64,000 nucleotides of DNA from Euglena gracilis (taxonomy: Eukaryota; Euglenida; Euglenophyceae; Euglenales). The position numbers and the translations under genes are program-made. Shown here one piece after another: positions 21,822-32,200 of this stretch. Within the stretch, counting starts at the first letter, position 1, and each line of letters begins with the position of its first letter. The notes under the pieces were generated by a model. That model was not told the DNA's origin. It made no database searches and worked only from the letters and a program-made list of their open reading frames with translations. The DNA is taken from assembly GCA_039621445.1 (NCBI GenBank), contig CP154955.1, positions 52,853,384 to 52,917,383 on the forward strand, read 5' to 3'.

Positions 21822-23165
21822 ATGTTTTTGGGGCCGCTGGCGACACTCCTCACCAAAGACCTTGTAAAACCAGAGCTGAAAGGGGATTTTCATGATTTTT
21901 CAGTAAAATTTCAGCTTTACATGCAGCAGGTTTCCATGGGACAGCCAGTGGGGGAGGAATTTAAAATGCTTGTTCTAACCGGCTGCCTGGACCACAGCAG
22001 CCGGCTGGAACTCCAGCGGCGACAGGAGATGGGGGAACGGGTCAGGTTCCAGGATTTCTGGAACTGGCTGGCCCAGAAATACGGCGGTAACATCCAGGCC
22101 TCGCTGCATGAGCAGCTCAGGGCCCTCAGGCCGGCAAACACGGGCAAATTAACCCTCCCAGCGTGGCGTGAATATGAAAGCCAGTTTAAATTAATTTTCT
22201 GCGGGATGGAAAACCCCTCTGAGGAGGAAGCACAGGCCCTGGTTTTACAGCAGCTCCCAGATTCCATGCGAAGGGCCACAATCAGGGAACAGACACGGAA
22301 AAATCAGGATGCGCCCACAGTGCGGCTGTGGCACATCCCTGGGTTGACGGCGGAAAAGGCAACACAGCTCGCCGAGGAGGCTGTGGGTGAGGGGGAGCCG
22401 GTGACAGTCAGGGCACACCGGGACTCCTTCCTCATCAAGCTCTACAGCCGGCGGGCGCTGGAGAGGCTGATGACGAGGAACGGGGCCACGCTGCAGGGGG
22501 GCACTACAGTGAAAATCACCCCCCACGAAACAAAGCTGGGATTGGAAGAAGTTTTTCGACACGCTGAAAATGAGCTGCGGTGCCAGGAACGGTCTGACAG
22601 CTATGGCCGTTCTTGGGGTGGACGGGGGGTCCCAGCCCACCAGGAGGACCACTGGGCTGGGGGCCTCGACAGTTTTTCAGTCTCTGAGGTAAAATCCCAG
22701 GAAGCCAGGCCAGCCCAGCCCCAGAAAACGGTTTCACAGCCAGCTGAGGGAGGAGCAAAGGCAGGACCCCCCAAAGGCCCTGAGGGGCCTCAGGACAGGC
22801 AATCACGGCACCGGGGCGGGTCTCCTGGAAAGGGACGGGAGGGACGCAGGTCACCCCGCCCGGGGCAAAAGGGGAAGGGGTTCGGCAAGGGAGCTGGCAG
22901 GGGCGGCCCAGATTTTCGCCCAGCCAGGTCCCCAACCTCCCACCCAGCCACCAACAGGGAACAAACCCCCCCGAGGAGCCCCCGGAGTGGCCCCTCGGTG
23001 GACCAGCCCTGCAGCCAGTGCGGGGCCACAGATCACTGGTCTCGGGAGTGCCCTGGAAAAAAATGTTATGAGTGCGGGAAAACGGGACATCTGGCACGAC
23101 AGTGCTGGTGGAGAAGGAGAAAGGGGAAGGGGACGTCCGCACCCCCACGGCAGGGGAGTGCCTGA
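21822..23165 (+). CDS. Element C Gag with two CCHC zinc knuckles
   Basis: The frame is open from inside the inverted arm. The first methionine beyond it is at 21822. The first 150 codons (DLVKPELKGDFHDFSVKF) align by eye with D's Gag (DLVRPTLQGNFADFAVKF), marking the capsid region. A Pro/Gln/Lys-rich linker follows. Near the end are two knuckles, CSQCGATDHWSREC and CYECGKTGHLARQC (about 23010-23105), both C-x2-C-x4-H-x4-C. It ends with a basic tail. It lacks A's coiled coil. The pol frame starts about 370 bp later in a different frame. This Gag frame itself is intact. Confidence 0.8.
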   Translation: MFLGPLATLLTKDLVKPELKGDFHDFSVKFQLYMQQVSMGQPVGEEFKMLVLTGCLDHSSRLELQRRQEMGERVRFQDFWNWLAQKYGGNIQASLHEQLRALRPANTGKLTLPAWREYESQFKLIFCGMENPSEEEAQALVLQQLPDSMRRATIREQTRKNQDAPTVRLWHIPGLTAEKATQLAEEAVGEGEPVTVRAHRDSFLIKLYSRRALERLMTRNGATLQGGTTVKITPHETKLGLEEVFRHAENELRCQERSDSYGRSWGGRGVPAHQEDHWAGGLDSFSVSEVKSQEARPAQPQKTVSQPAEGGAKAGPPKGPEGPQDRQSRHRGGSPGKGREGRRSPRPGQKGKGFGKGAGRGGPDFRPARSPTSHPATNREQTPPRSPRSGPSVDQPCSQCGATDHWSRECPGKKCYECGKTGHLARQCWWRRRKGKGTSAPPRQGSA

Positions 23166-23539
23166 AAAAGCGGGGGCCAGAAGGGAGGGGACGGGGGCCA
23201 GGGGTGCCCCCAGCACGGCCCTCGGAAGGGGGGTAAGGAAAGGGTTCACGGAGAGGGTTGGGTTTTGGTCAAGTGAAGGTCCAAAGGCAGATCCGGACCT
23301 GAACCTGCACGGTCCCCCCAGCCCCCCCTGACGGAGACACGAAAAGGGGCTGGGGGGGCCAGCAGGCCCTCTCATTCGACTCTGCCAACCCCTGGGCTGC
23401 GCTTTTCCCCAGCGAGGGCAGTCCAGGGGGGGGCTCAGGTCAGAGTTCAGGTTCGGGACGAAGGGAGAAGGGACACAAGGCGGCTGGCCCTCCGCAGCAG
23501 GCCGCCCAGGGGTCTTCGGGTTCCAGCACACCCAGTCTA

Positions 23540-25000
23540 CTGCAGATCACAACACCAGGAAGGGAAGGGAAAAACACAAAACAAAAAAAGAAAAAAGAAA
23601 AAAATAAAACGCTCCAACAGGCATCAACCAGGGAGGCAGCGAGGGAGGTCATCAACGTTCCCCAAACCATCAAGGACACGGATGAAACCGCCCCCAGCAC
23701 GGAAAGGGATTCAGGTTTTTCGATTCGCCAGGTGAGGTGCGTCAGGGCCGCACCTTCCACCTCAGCTCCCACACCACAGCCAGCCCCAGAACCACTCCCA
23801 GCCCGTTCCTCAGGGTTTGGGAGGTCGCCCTCCCGGTGGATCTCCCAGGACTACCACGTCCGGGAGGAGTACGTCAGGGACGTACTCCACCGCCTGGGGG
23901 TCCAGCCGGAAGTCGACGCTTTTTCTGCCAAAGAAAATCGCAGGTTTGTCCGCTGGTGGGGGCCAGGGAGCAGGGAGGGAGAAGATGCCTTCAAACAGGA
24001 CTGGGGCAGGGAGGTTTTGTGGATCAACCCACCTTATAAAAAAATACAGGAGGTTCTCGAAAAAATCAGGAGGGATCAGGCCCATGCCATCCTGGTGATC
24101 CCCAGGTGGCCGGGGCGGCGTTGGTACAGGGAGGCCAGGGGCTTGGCAGTGCGCCAAGTCACGTTCCCTCAGGGAACACGATTTTTCGGCAGAGGGGAGG
24201 AGTTGTGCCGGGGGACCAAGTGGCCCATCACAGTCTTTTTGCTGTGTGGGCACCCAGACCGGTGCACGCTGGAGGAGGTGACACGAAAGGGGAGGGAGAA
24301 AAAAACCAGGTTCGGGACACATTTTTCAGGGCCACCCCCAGGGACCGGGGGGGCCACAGGGGAGGTCAAGCCGGCACACCTGGGGCAGGTGGGGAGAGCG
24401 GACCAGCCCAGGCGGATGCTGGACCTGTTCTGCGGGACAGGTTCAGTAGGGGACGTCTACCGCAGCCTGGGTTACCAGGTCACGTCGGTGGACGTGGACC
24501 CCAGGTGGCGGCCAGACATTTGTGTTGACGTGCTGAAATGGAATTTTAAAAAAACAGTTCCAGCCTGGGGATTTTGAGGTGGTGGTGCGCGGGGTCCCCT
24601 GCACCGAATTCAGCCTGGCCCTGACCACCCGGGAACGGGATTTTAAATTGGCTGATCGGCTGGTGCAGCGGGCCCTGGCCATCATCAGATACCTCCGCCC
24701 ACGGCGGTGGTGGCTGGAAAACCCCCGGTACGGTTACCTGCGGACCCGCAGGTACATGGCAGGGATCCCACACGTGGACGTGGATTACTGCCAGTACGCT
24801 GACTGGGGCTACCAGAAGCCCACCAGGATATGGGGCAGCCCCCATGTCCTGGGTCTCCGGCCACGGGTGTGTGACGGCCGGACCTGCACCAACCTGGAAA
24901 GCCCAGTACCTGAGGGGGGACGAAAGGGACGGCACAAAATTCGGCTCAGCAGCAAACACCAAAACCTGCCCAGGCACCTGAAATATCGGATCCCAGAGGC
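23540..25000 (+). pseudogene. Element C pol, part 1: Dam-like domain followed by C5-cytosine methyltransferase
   Basis: The frame opens upstream of 23732. The Dam-like domain (about 23850-24260) reads VQPEVDAFSAKENRRFVRWW, then VLWINPPY, then ILVIPRWPGRRWY. NPPY is the amino-methyltransferase motif IV type. The C5 domain starts at about 24418 with motif I (LDLFCGTGSVGDV) and the acidic cofactor position (VTSVDVDPRW). A one-base excess in an A7 run near 24555 shifts the frame. Motif IV (GVPCTEFSLA, catalytic Cys), motif VI (WLENPRYGYL) and a VDYCQYADWGYQKPTRIWG segment follow to about 24930. Apart from the frameshift the catalytic residues are preserved. The domain lies between Gag and protease. 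It would presumably methylate cDNA or the integrated element; that is inference. Confidence 0.8.
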
Positions 25001-26732
25001 GCTCATCCGTGACCTGGCCACAGCACCGGCACCGGAGGCCCACGCTGCCGGGTCTCCGGAGCCTGAGCGGGACCCCCAGACAGAGCGAGGGGTGCCCTCG
25101 GTCTTGCTCCGTGAGGTGGGGCAGGGTGCCAGTGAACGGCAGCTGCTGATGTGGGTGCAGGCCAGGGGGCCAGACGGACAGACCCACTTCATCAACGCCC
25201 TCATTGACACAAGGGCGGAGGTGAACCTGGTCCGAAGAGGCATGCTACCCAGCACATACCTCCTGCCTGCCCCCAAGCCCCTGTCCCTGGTGACGGCTAG
25301 TGGAGCCAAGATGGAAGGGGGGGAACGTGAGGCAACCCTGGGCCTGGTCCTCCGGCGGGAGGGGGGGGGGGGTCAGGGGGAAGGGGCCCTGTGGACGGCC
25401 CCAGCCTCCTTCTATGAGGCAGACATCCACGTGGAGGCCATCATCGGCTTTCCGTGGCTGGAGGAAAACCAGCTCGGGGTGTTTCCACATCTCCGAGCCT
25501 TGGCATTGAGGGGAGAGCAGGTGGTCCTCCTTCGGGGACATGATGCGGAGGGTGAGCAAGTTCAGCCAGCAGCCCACAAAAAGGCTCAGAAGCGGGTGAG
25601 ATACCTGAAAATTGTGGAAAAAGTCAGAGCACTGCGGCTTGCTTTGCCAGAGGCAGCCCTGGGGGAGGACACCGAGGAGCCTGAGTGGGAGGAAAACGCC
25701 CTGCACGAGGATGAGGCGACCCAGGAGACAGTTGCCAAGGAACTCCTGCGGGCAGCCCGGGAGGTCGAAGCACGGGCAGCCCAAGGGGTCATCCTTGTTC
25801 CCGAAGGGGAACAGGTGACCAGCCAGCGGGCTGAGGAGCTCCGGGCAGCCCTCCGGAGGGACTTCGAGGGGGAGGTTCTCCGAGACAGGATTTGGGGGGA
25901 AAGAATCGTTCGGGGGCCCCTGGGGGAAGGGAAAATCGAATTAAAACCGGGATCTGTGGCAAAAAAAAAGAGGCCCATCCACCTGACAGGGGAGAGGCAC
26001 AGGGCATTGTGTGACCTGGTGGATGAGTGGGTTCGGGACAAGAAGGTGGAGGAGGGGGTGCCAAGTGCCTGTAGCAGCCCCACATTCGTGGTGGCCAAGA
26101 AACAGGGGAAGTGGCGTGGGGTTGTGGATTTCCGGGCACTAAACGAGGCCAAGGTGACGGATGTGTACCCCCTCCCCAGGATCGAGGACATCCTGGTGAA
26201 CCAGGGACGGAGGTACCCTTTCTCCGTCCTTGATCTCAAGGATGCCTTCCATCAGGTGCCCCTACACGAAGACTCACGCCCATACACTTGCTGCAGCACC
26301 CCCCGGGGGTCCAAGCAGTGGTGTGTGGTCGTGATGGGCCTGAAAAATGGAGTGGCCATTTTTCAGCGGGTGACCGACTACTCGCTGAGGGATGTGGCTG
26401 ATGTCGCCAACCCATATGTTGACGACATCATCGTGGGGACAGAGTGGTGTGGCACGGAGGAAGCTACCCTGGAGGCACACGACCAGGACATAAAACGAGT
26501 GTTGGGGGCACTGCGGGAACACCGCCTGGTCGTGGACAAGAACAAGTGCCGCTTCTTCGTAAGAGAAGTGGAGTTCTGTGGCCACATCCTGGGGGGAGGA
26601 AAACGGAGGCCAGCCCCGGGCAAACTCATGGCGCTGGAGAAGTGGGAGGAGCCCCGCACGATCACAGCCCTCAGGGGCTTTCTGGGCTTCACCAACTACT
26701 ACTCCAGCTACGTGAAGGAGTATGCCCGGTAA
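25001..26732 (+). pseudogene. Element C pol, part 2: aspartic protease and reverse transcriptase
   Basis: The retropepsin region (about 25180-25480) contains LIDTRAEVNLV where DTG is expected, so the glycine codon became AGG (25212-25214). The second part reads IIGFPWLEENQLG. A linker leads into RT (about 25900-26700): RGPLGEGKIELKPG, FVVAKKQGKWRGVVDFR, LDLKDAFHQVPL and the YVDD box (NPYVDDIIVGT, about 26411-26445), then GFLGFTNYYSSYV. An in-frame TAA at 26730-26732 ends the frame just before the RNase H connection. The same frame stays open beyond it. The RT catalytic residues are intact, but the protease is probably dead. Confidence 0.8.
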
Positions 26733-29442
26733 GCAGCCCCCCTGATGGAACTCTTCAAGGTGGGACGTGTGGAAGGGAAGAAAGGCAGCAAAAAACCTGT
26801 AAAATTCGGCCAAGTGGAACGGGAGGCCTTCACCGCCCTGAAGCAGGAGCTCCTCCGGGGATTGGAGCTCCACACCATCAACCCGGACCAGCCATTCATT
26901 CTCCGGGTTGATGCGAGCGACAGGGCGGTGGGGGCAGCCCTTGAACAGTTTTCGGAGCCAACGAAGGGGAGGGGATGCCCACAGCCGTGGAAGCCACTAC
27001 ACGGAAAACCGTGCCTGTGGCCTTCTGCTCCAGGAAACTCACGGCTGGACAGGTGAAAAGCTGGTCTCCGCGAGAGAAGGAGACCTACGCCATCATCCTG
27101 GCCCTCCAGAAATGGGCCTCCTACATCGGCCAGCCGGTGTTGGTCCTCACGGACCACAAGTCCCTGGAGGCCTGGGCCAAGGAAACGTTTTCCTTTCCCG
27201 GGATGTAGACCACGTGAAGGTCAAACCGGGAGAACATTTCATGCCAGCGTCCCCGCTTTCCCGCAGGTCCGCTGGGCGTGTCCAGGTGGCGGATGCCCTC
27301 AGCAGGTGGGCATATCCTGCCTCCAAGGCATTTGCCGACATCAGCCTTCACGGGAGCGATGAGGATGAAGAGGCAATGAGGGCCATGATCGAAGAAGAAC
27401 GGAGGGAAGAGCGGGAATGCGGGACACCGCACGGGGGGGAGGATCTCCACGTGGCGGTAACAACACGCAGCGGGAGAGACACAGCGCAGGCGGAACGGGC
27501 AGCACAGCACGTACCTGGCCCCAGCCCCACAGAGGGGGAGGGGGCTGAGGATTCAGTGCCAGGGGGCCCTGGCCCTGACCCCACAGGGGGGGAGGGGCCT
27601 GGGGACGCCCCCTCGGGAGATTCGGGTCCCATCCTCGCGGGAGGGGAGGGACCTGGGGGACCTGGGTTGGACACGCGGGAGACACGAGGTTCCCCACGTG
27701 CCCATCTTTTCGTGGATGAATTCGGGAATGAACAGCCGGCAAGAAGGGGGGGACCTGAGGAACACCAACCGGGGCGAAGAGTTCTGAGTGAGGACCTGCA
27801 GTCGACCCCCCCCCATCGATGATCCCCACGGGGGCGATCTTGGAGAATCCGAGGGGGAACCAATTTCACTTTCTCCAGACACGGGGGTGCACACCCAGGA
27901 GGAGGTGGAGGAGGATCCCTCCATCCCAGTGATGGACAGGGATTGGTCTCGGGCATACGGGACGTGCCCGGTGTGGGGGCCTGTTTATGCAAGTGTACAG
28001 GCCCCTGCGGGAGATTGGCCGGAGGGAGTCCGTTTGTAGGGGACAAAATGTACACGGACGGGCTCCTCTGTGTGCCCACCAGCATGATGGGGCTGGTTGT
28101 GCGGGCCCACCACGGGGACGCGGGCCACCCAGGTGCCTCAAGGCTATGGCACCAGATGGGGCGGTGGTATAGGTTCGCAGATCCAAGGGGGGCAGAGAAA
28201 ATCACCCAAGGCATCCAGCCGCAATGTGAAATCTGCCAAGCCTGTGACCCCTCTCGAGCTCCTTTCAAATGTGCTCTCGAAGCCACCCCTGTGCCACCGT
28301 TCCTCATGGACAGTGTGGCAGTGGACCTGTTCGCCATGCCTGAGGTGACCCACGAGGGCCAGGTGTATGATTACCTGACCCTGTGCGTGGACCGTGAGAG
28401 TGGGTGGACAGTGGCCACCCCCCACAAGTACAAAGGGCCTGACAGCTGAGGTGGTGGCCAAGGCCATGTTCCGCCACTGGGACATGTTCGGGGTGCCCTC
28501 TGTGGTTACCTCGGACCGTGGCCCCCACTTCGCTTCGGCTTGGTGGCAAACAATGTGCGCCGCCATGGGGGTGAGGCGTGCCTACGGGCAGGCCTACCAC
28601 CACCAGGCCAACGGTCGGGCAGAGGTGGCAGGCCAACGGGTGATGAACACTCTGTCCAAGCTCATCACTGACCTGTCGGAGAAGGAGGCCTCATGGGTGG
28701 TGCTGTTACCCAAGGCCCTCCGGCACCTGCACGATGTGCCAGGAGAGTCCGGCTTGTCGCCCTACGAGGTGGTCTTCGGGCGGCACCGGCCACTCCAAGG
28801 CCTGACCCACCAGCCCCCACGAGAGGCCGAGGGGGCAGCCGACTTCATGGCACGGATGCGGGCTATGGACGAGAAGGTGGCCTCAACCCTGAACGCCCTG
28901 CACGCCAAGAGGTGGGCTTCCATCAACGCCAGGAGAAGGGACCCACCTCCCTGGAGGTCGGTGCCAAGGTGTGGTACCGCCCCGAGACACAGCCGGGCAC
29001 AGACAAGTTGGCCACCAAGTGGAAAAGGGGGACTGTGGTGGCCCGCCGGGGTCGCCACTCATATGTGGTGGAGCTGGCCCCGGGGGCCCGCCAAGAGACA
29101 CACCGGAGCCAACTCAAGCTCCACGTGGAGGACGAGTTCTCCACCGACCCCCTCCCACTGTTCTATTTCAATGACAAGGCGGCCCCCCTAGAGGTGGGAC
29201 CGGATGAGTGGGTGGTGGAGGAGATTGTGGGCAGCCGGAACCACCCGGAAACGGGGGTCCCGGAATTTCAGGTGAGGTGGAGAAATTTGGATCCGACGGA
29301 TCTCCAATGGCTGCCTTGGTCGGATTTCTTCCCCTCCTACAACGAGGATGTGGTGGATTATTGTGCAGCCAAGGGGATTCCGTTGGAGGTGGTGGGACTT
29401 CTCCGCCCCGGGAAGAGGGGGGGGCGGGGACGGGGTCAATAA
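26733..29442 (+). pseudogene. Element C pol, part 3: RNase H, integrase, chromodomain
   Basis: RNase H starts with FILRVDASDRAVGAALEQ (26896-26949), shifts frame near 26970, then gives PVAFCSRKLTAGQVKSW and LVLTDHKSLEAW to 27180. The next 105 bp are inverted (separate entry), after which VADALSRWAYPAS resumes. Integrase: zinc finger about 28080-28250 (HHGDAGHPGASRLW; CEICQAC), catalytic core (VAVDLFAMPE; VVTSDRGPHFASAW; HHQANGRAEVAG) with frameshifts near 27960, 28425 and 28940, a GPY/F-like region (WYRPETQPGTDKL), and a chromodomain (DEWVVEEIVGS...FQVRWRNLDPTDLQWLPW, about 29203-29330). After the stop at 29440 a shifted frame encodes an acidic tail to 29632. This copy cannot make a working protein. 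Confidence 0.8.
27181..27285 (-). other. 105-bp micro-inversion inside RNase H
   Basis: Flanking sequence reads as RNase H on the plus strand, but this block reads as RNase H only on the minus strand: LDTPSGPAGKRGRWHEMFSR then HVVYIPGKENV. Those residues match the piece missing from C and present in D (DTPSGPAGRRARWHELLSR). The left breakpoint lies in a near-palindrome, GGAAACGTTTTCC. Confidence 0.85.
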
Positions 29443-29639
29443 GGGGGGAGAGGGGCAGGAAGTGGAGGCAAGCGAGTCGGGGTCGTTGGACCTCCTCGCC
29501 GCGGCTGCCACGGCCGGGGACCCCGAGGCCGAGGACGCCGAAGGGGACCAGGTCGGGGAGCCCGGCGGGGTGCTCCAACTGCTCCTCGCGGAGTTCGAGC
29601 CCTTGTGGCCCGGCTCCGATGAGGACCCCTAAGCCCTCC

Positions 29640-30260
29640 CCCCGTCGACCCAGACGTAGCCTGGGCCGGCTTACCTGTGGAGGCTAGCCCACCGGGGGGG
29701 GGCAGAAAATGGGGTTGGTGCGGAAACCATGGAGGGACCGAGCTGATTTCCTTTGTTTGTTGTTGTTGTTGTTGTGTTTCGCAGGTTCAATCTCAATTTC
29801 AATTTCAGCCAAGTCAACCCCACAGTGCCCCTTGGCTACGGGCGAGGGGGCCAGGAGGGGCGACGGGACGCCCGGGTGGGGCGAGGTGGCCACAGGAGCA
29901 TACCGGGGGGGGTCCCAAGGGTTGAGGGGGCCCACAGCCCCCCCAAGGCTGGCCTCGCCCACCACCCGCGGCCCACATAGCGCCCCGAGGGGCAAGCGCC
30001 CCACGAGACGAGGCGCCCCACGCGCCGCACGTGCACCACACCGCACGGTGCGGCGCCCGAGGGGACCACACGGGGTCCACAGGCGCCTGCGGGCCCGAGG
30101 GCCCACACGGCCACGGAGGCCCAACGGGTGCCTCGAGCCCCCGGGTGTGCATTTTTTTTCCTTTTTTTTTGAGCCCTTCCAATGTTCGGTCGATCTCCAT
30201 TTCATTTTCGTGTTGCGTTGTCATTAGGCGGTGGGGGTGCCCCGTGGCCAAGTTGGCTCC
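29640..30260 (+). other. Element C 3' untranslated region; no gene
   Basis: Mixed sequence with a TTG microsatellite (29755-29775), a caatttcaatttcag stretch and a T-run near 30150. Long GC-rich frames on both strands are low-complexity Pro/Arg/Gly translations and are not believable genes. Confidence 0.5.
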
Positions 30261-31609
30261 GGGGGGGGGGCACCTGCCCATTTTGTTCAATTTTTGAGGG
30301 TTGGCCACACCCCTCTTCGGCCCACCGTGCCGAGGGAGGGGGGGGGGCGCCTGCCAATTCTTCCCGATTTTTGACGGTTGGCTGCCCCCCTCATCGGCCA
30401 ACCGTGCCGACGGATAGGGGGGGGGGCGCCTGGGCGCCTGCCAATTTTTTTGGGGGGGCCTTTTCCCTTTTTTAAAAAAAAATTACACCCCTCGGCCAAT
30501 TTTTGAAGCTAACCACGCCGGGGGGGGGCAAGCGCCAACCCCCCTCCACACCGGAGAGAGCGGGGGGGGGGGCAGCCCCCCTCTCAAGAGGACGGGCCCC
30601 AGCCGAGGCGGCCCGGCTCCAGCGCGGGGGGGGGGGGGGCAGCCCCGACCCCCTCCACGGGGGGGGGGGGCAGCCCCCTCCTCCAAGGAACGGGCCCCAC
30701 CCAAGGCGCCTCCCCGGCGCCCCCTCCAGCACGCACCCCTGCCAAGCCCCCGGGGGCCTTTGGCCCCAGGATACCGGGCAAGGCGGGGCGGCCCTGCTGG
30801 GTTGGTCAAATGTTTCCTTCCAAACATGCAGGAGCCTTCCACCCCGGGCCAAGCAGGGCCTGGGGGGGGGATCACAATTACACATTGGCATCGAGTGTTT
30901 CGGGGGGGGTGGCAGTCCGCCCCTACCCATGGGCCAAGAAGGCTCACGGGACCGGAGGGGGAGCGGAGGGGCCCCAGGCGGTGCCTCCCCGGGTCACGAG
31001 CCCGGAGGCGCCCGTCCCCCTTCTCGCCCCTCCCCTGTACCCCCTCCCGGACAGCACGCGCCATACACGGCACGTGGCGCCACCGCTTGTGCGTTTCAAC
31101 AAGAAAAAAAATACAAATTTTTTCGGAGGCCGGAAAGCAAAAGGGGGGGGGGCGGCACCTCGGACCGGCAAAGGAGTCGAATTTAAATTGCACGGCAATT
31201 TTTTTGAGGAGGGGAGTGTGCGCGGTCCGAGGGTGCCCGCCTCAAGGGGGGGTCCCAAGGGGGCCCAAAGCGGCCACGAAGGGCCGCGAGGGGGGCTCCA
31301 ATGCCCCCAAGGGCCTTTTGAGGCCCCACTGGCCCCCAAGGGGGCCCCACAGCCCATTTTGACCAAGCCAAGGGAAGGTAAAGGAGGGGGCAGTTTGAGG
31401 GGGCCAACAGGCAACCCCCAAGGGGATGCGCAAGCCCTGCTGGGCTTTGCGCAAGCATGCGCACCCCCTTGGTGGGCGCTTGGGATGGCGCAATTCATTA
31501 AGAATTGCGCAAAGTATACCAAGAAGCCCCCCAGCTGTAGCCCCCCTCCAATTGTACATTTTCTGTGCACAGGGCTCTGTTTTCACCCTCTGTTCATACT
31601 GTCATTTTT
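30261..31609 (-). repeat. Right arm of the inverted repeat: 3' region, polypurine tract and truncated LTR
   Basis: Inverted copy of 20287-21767. In the plus direction it is a 3' region, a polypurine tract GAGGAGGGGAG (31206-31216) and the first 393 bp of an LTR (31217-31609), which breaks off at a T-run. It therefore serves as a truncated 3' end of element C. Confidence 0.8.
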
Positions 31610-32049
31610 CGGCAGGCGCCCAGGCGCCCCCCCCTTTTTTTTTCCGGACCCAGGCTCCCGTGTCCTGGGACCCGAAGGCCAGAGGGGCAGCGCTGCACGA
31701 TGCTGCCCCAGCCTCAGGGGCCCAGGCGAAAGGGTCCATTGCCCCCGTGAACTCCCCTCCTGCGGGGAACCCACGGGGCTGGGGGGGCCACTTGTGCTCG
31801 GCTGATTTCACCCTTGGTTGATCCCTGCCCTGGCCCTGTAGATCTGCTGTGCCTGCTGCCTGTGGTTTCGCTGTGCTGGACTGTCCCGTTGTTCGTGAAT
31901 TTTGCTGAGACTGTTGCTGCTGCTCCTGGGCTCCCAACCTGGCCAAAAAATTAAAAAATACGTGAGCCTTAATCTGGTGTTCCGCCTCCTCCCAATCCAC
32001 CCCCTGGAACCCGAACGTGCCAGGTGTCTGGGCAGCTGGGGTCCCTCCA

Positions 32050-32200
32050 GCAGCGGGGACCTGGACCGGACTGCCCCCCGCAGCCATGGGACCCGGGGGC
32101 TGGCTGCCCCCCGCAGCCGTGGGGCCCTGGGGCAGGCTGCCCCCCGCAGCCATGGGGCTCTGGGACTGGCTGCCACTTGGTGCAGAAGGACCCCCACTGG
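32050..32200 (-). repeat. 36-39-bp coding tandem repeat in element B ORF
   Basis: Four successive copies of a cccccgcagccatggg-type unit, encoding Ala/Gly/Pro repeats in the minus-strand ORF. Confidence 0.65.

Noticed and set aside
20573-21856. 427-codon minus-strand frame rich in Gly, Pro and Arg
   Set aside because: It reads antisense through the LTR, 3' region and tandem repeats of element B. Composition is what C/G runs yield in any frame, and the inverted arm gives the same frame again.
29684-30205. Overlapping long frames on both strands downstream of element C
   Set aside because: Low-complexity GC-rich sequence with no domain. Several frames are open at once, a sign of composition rather than coding.
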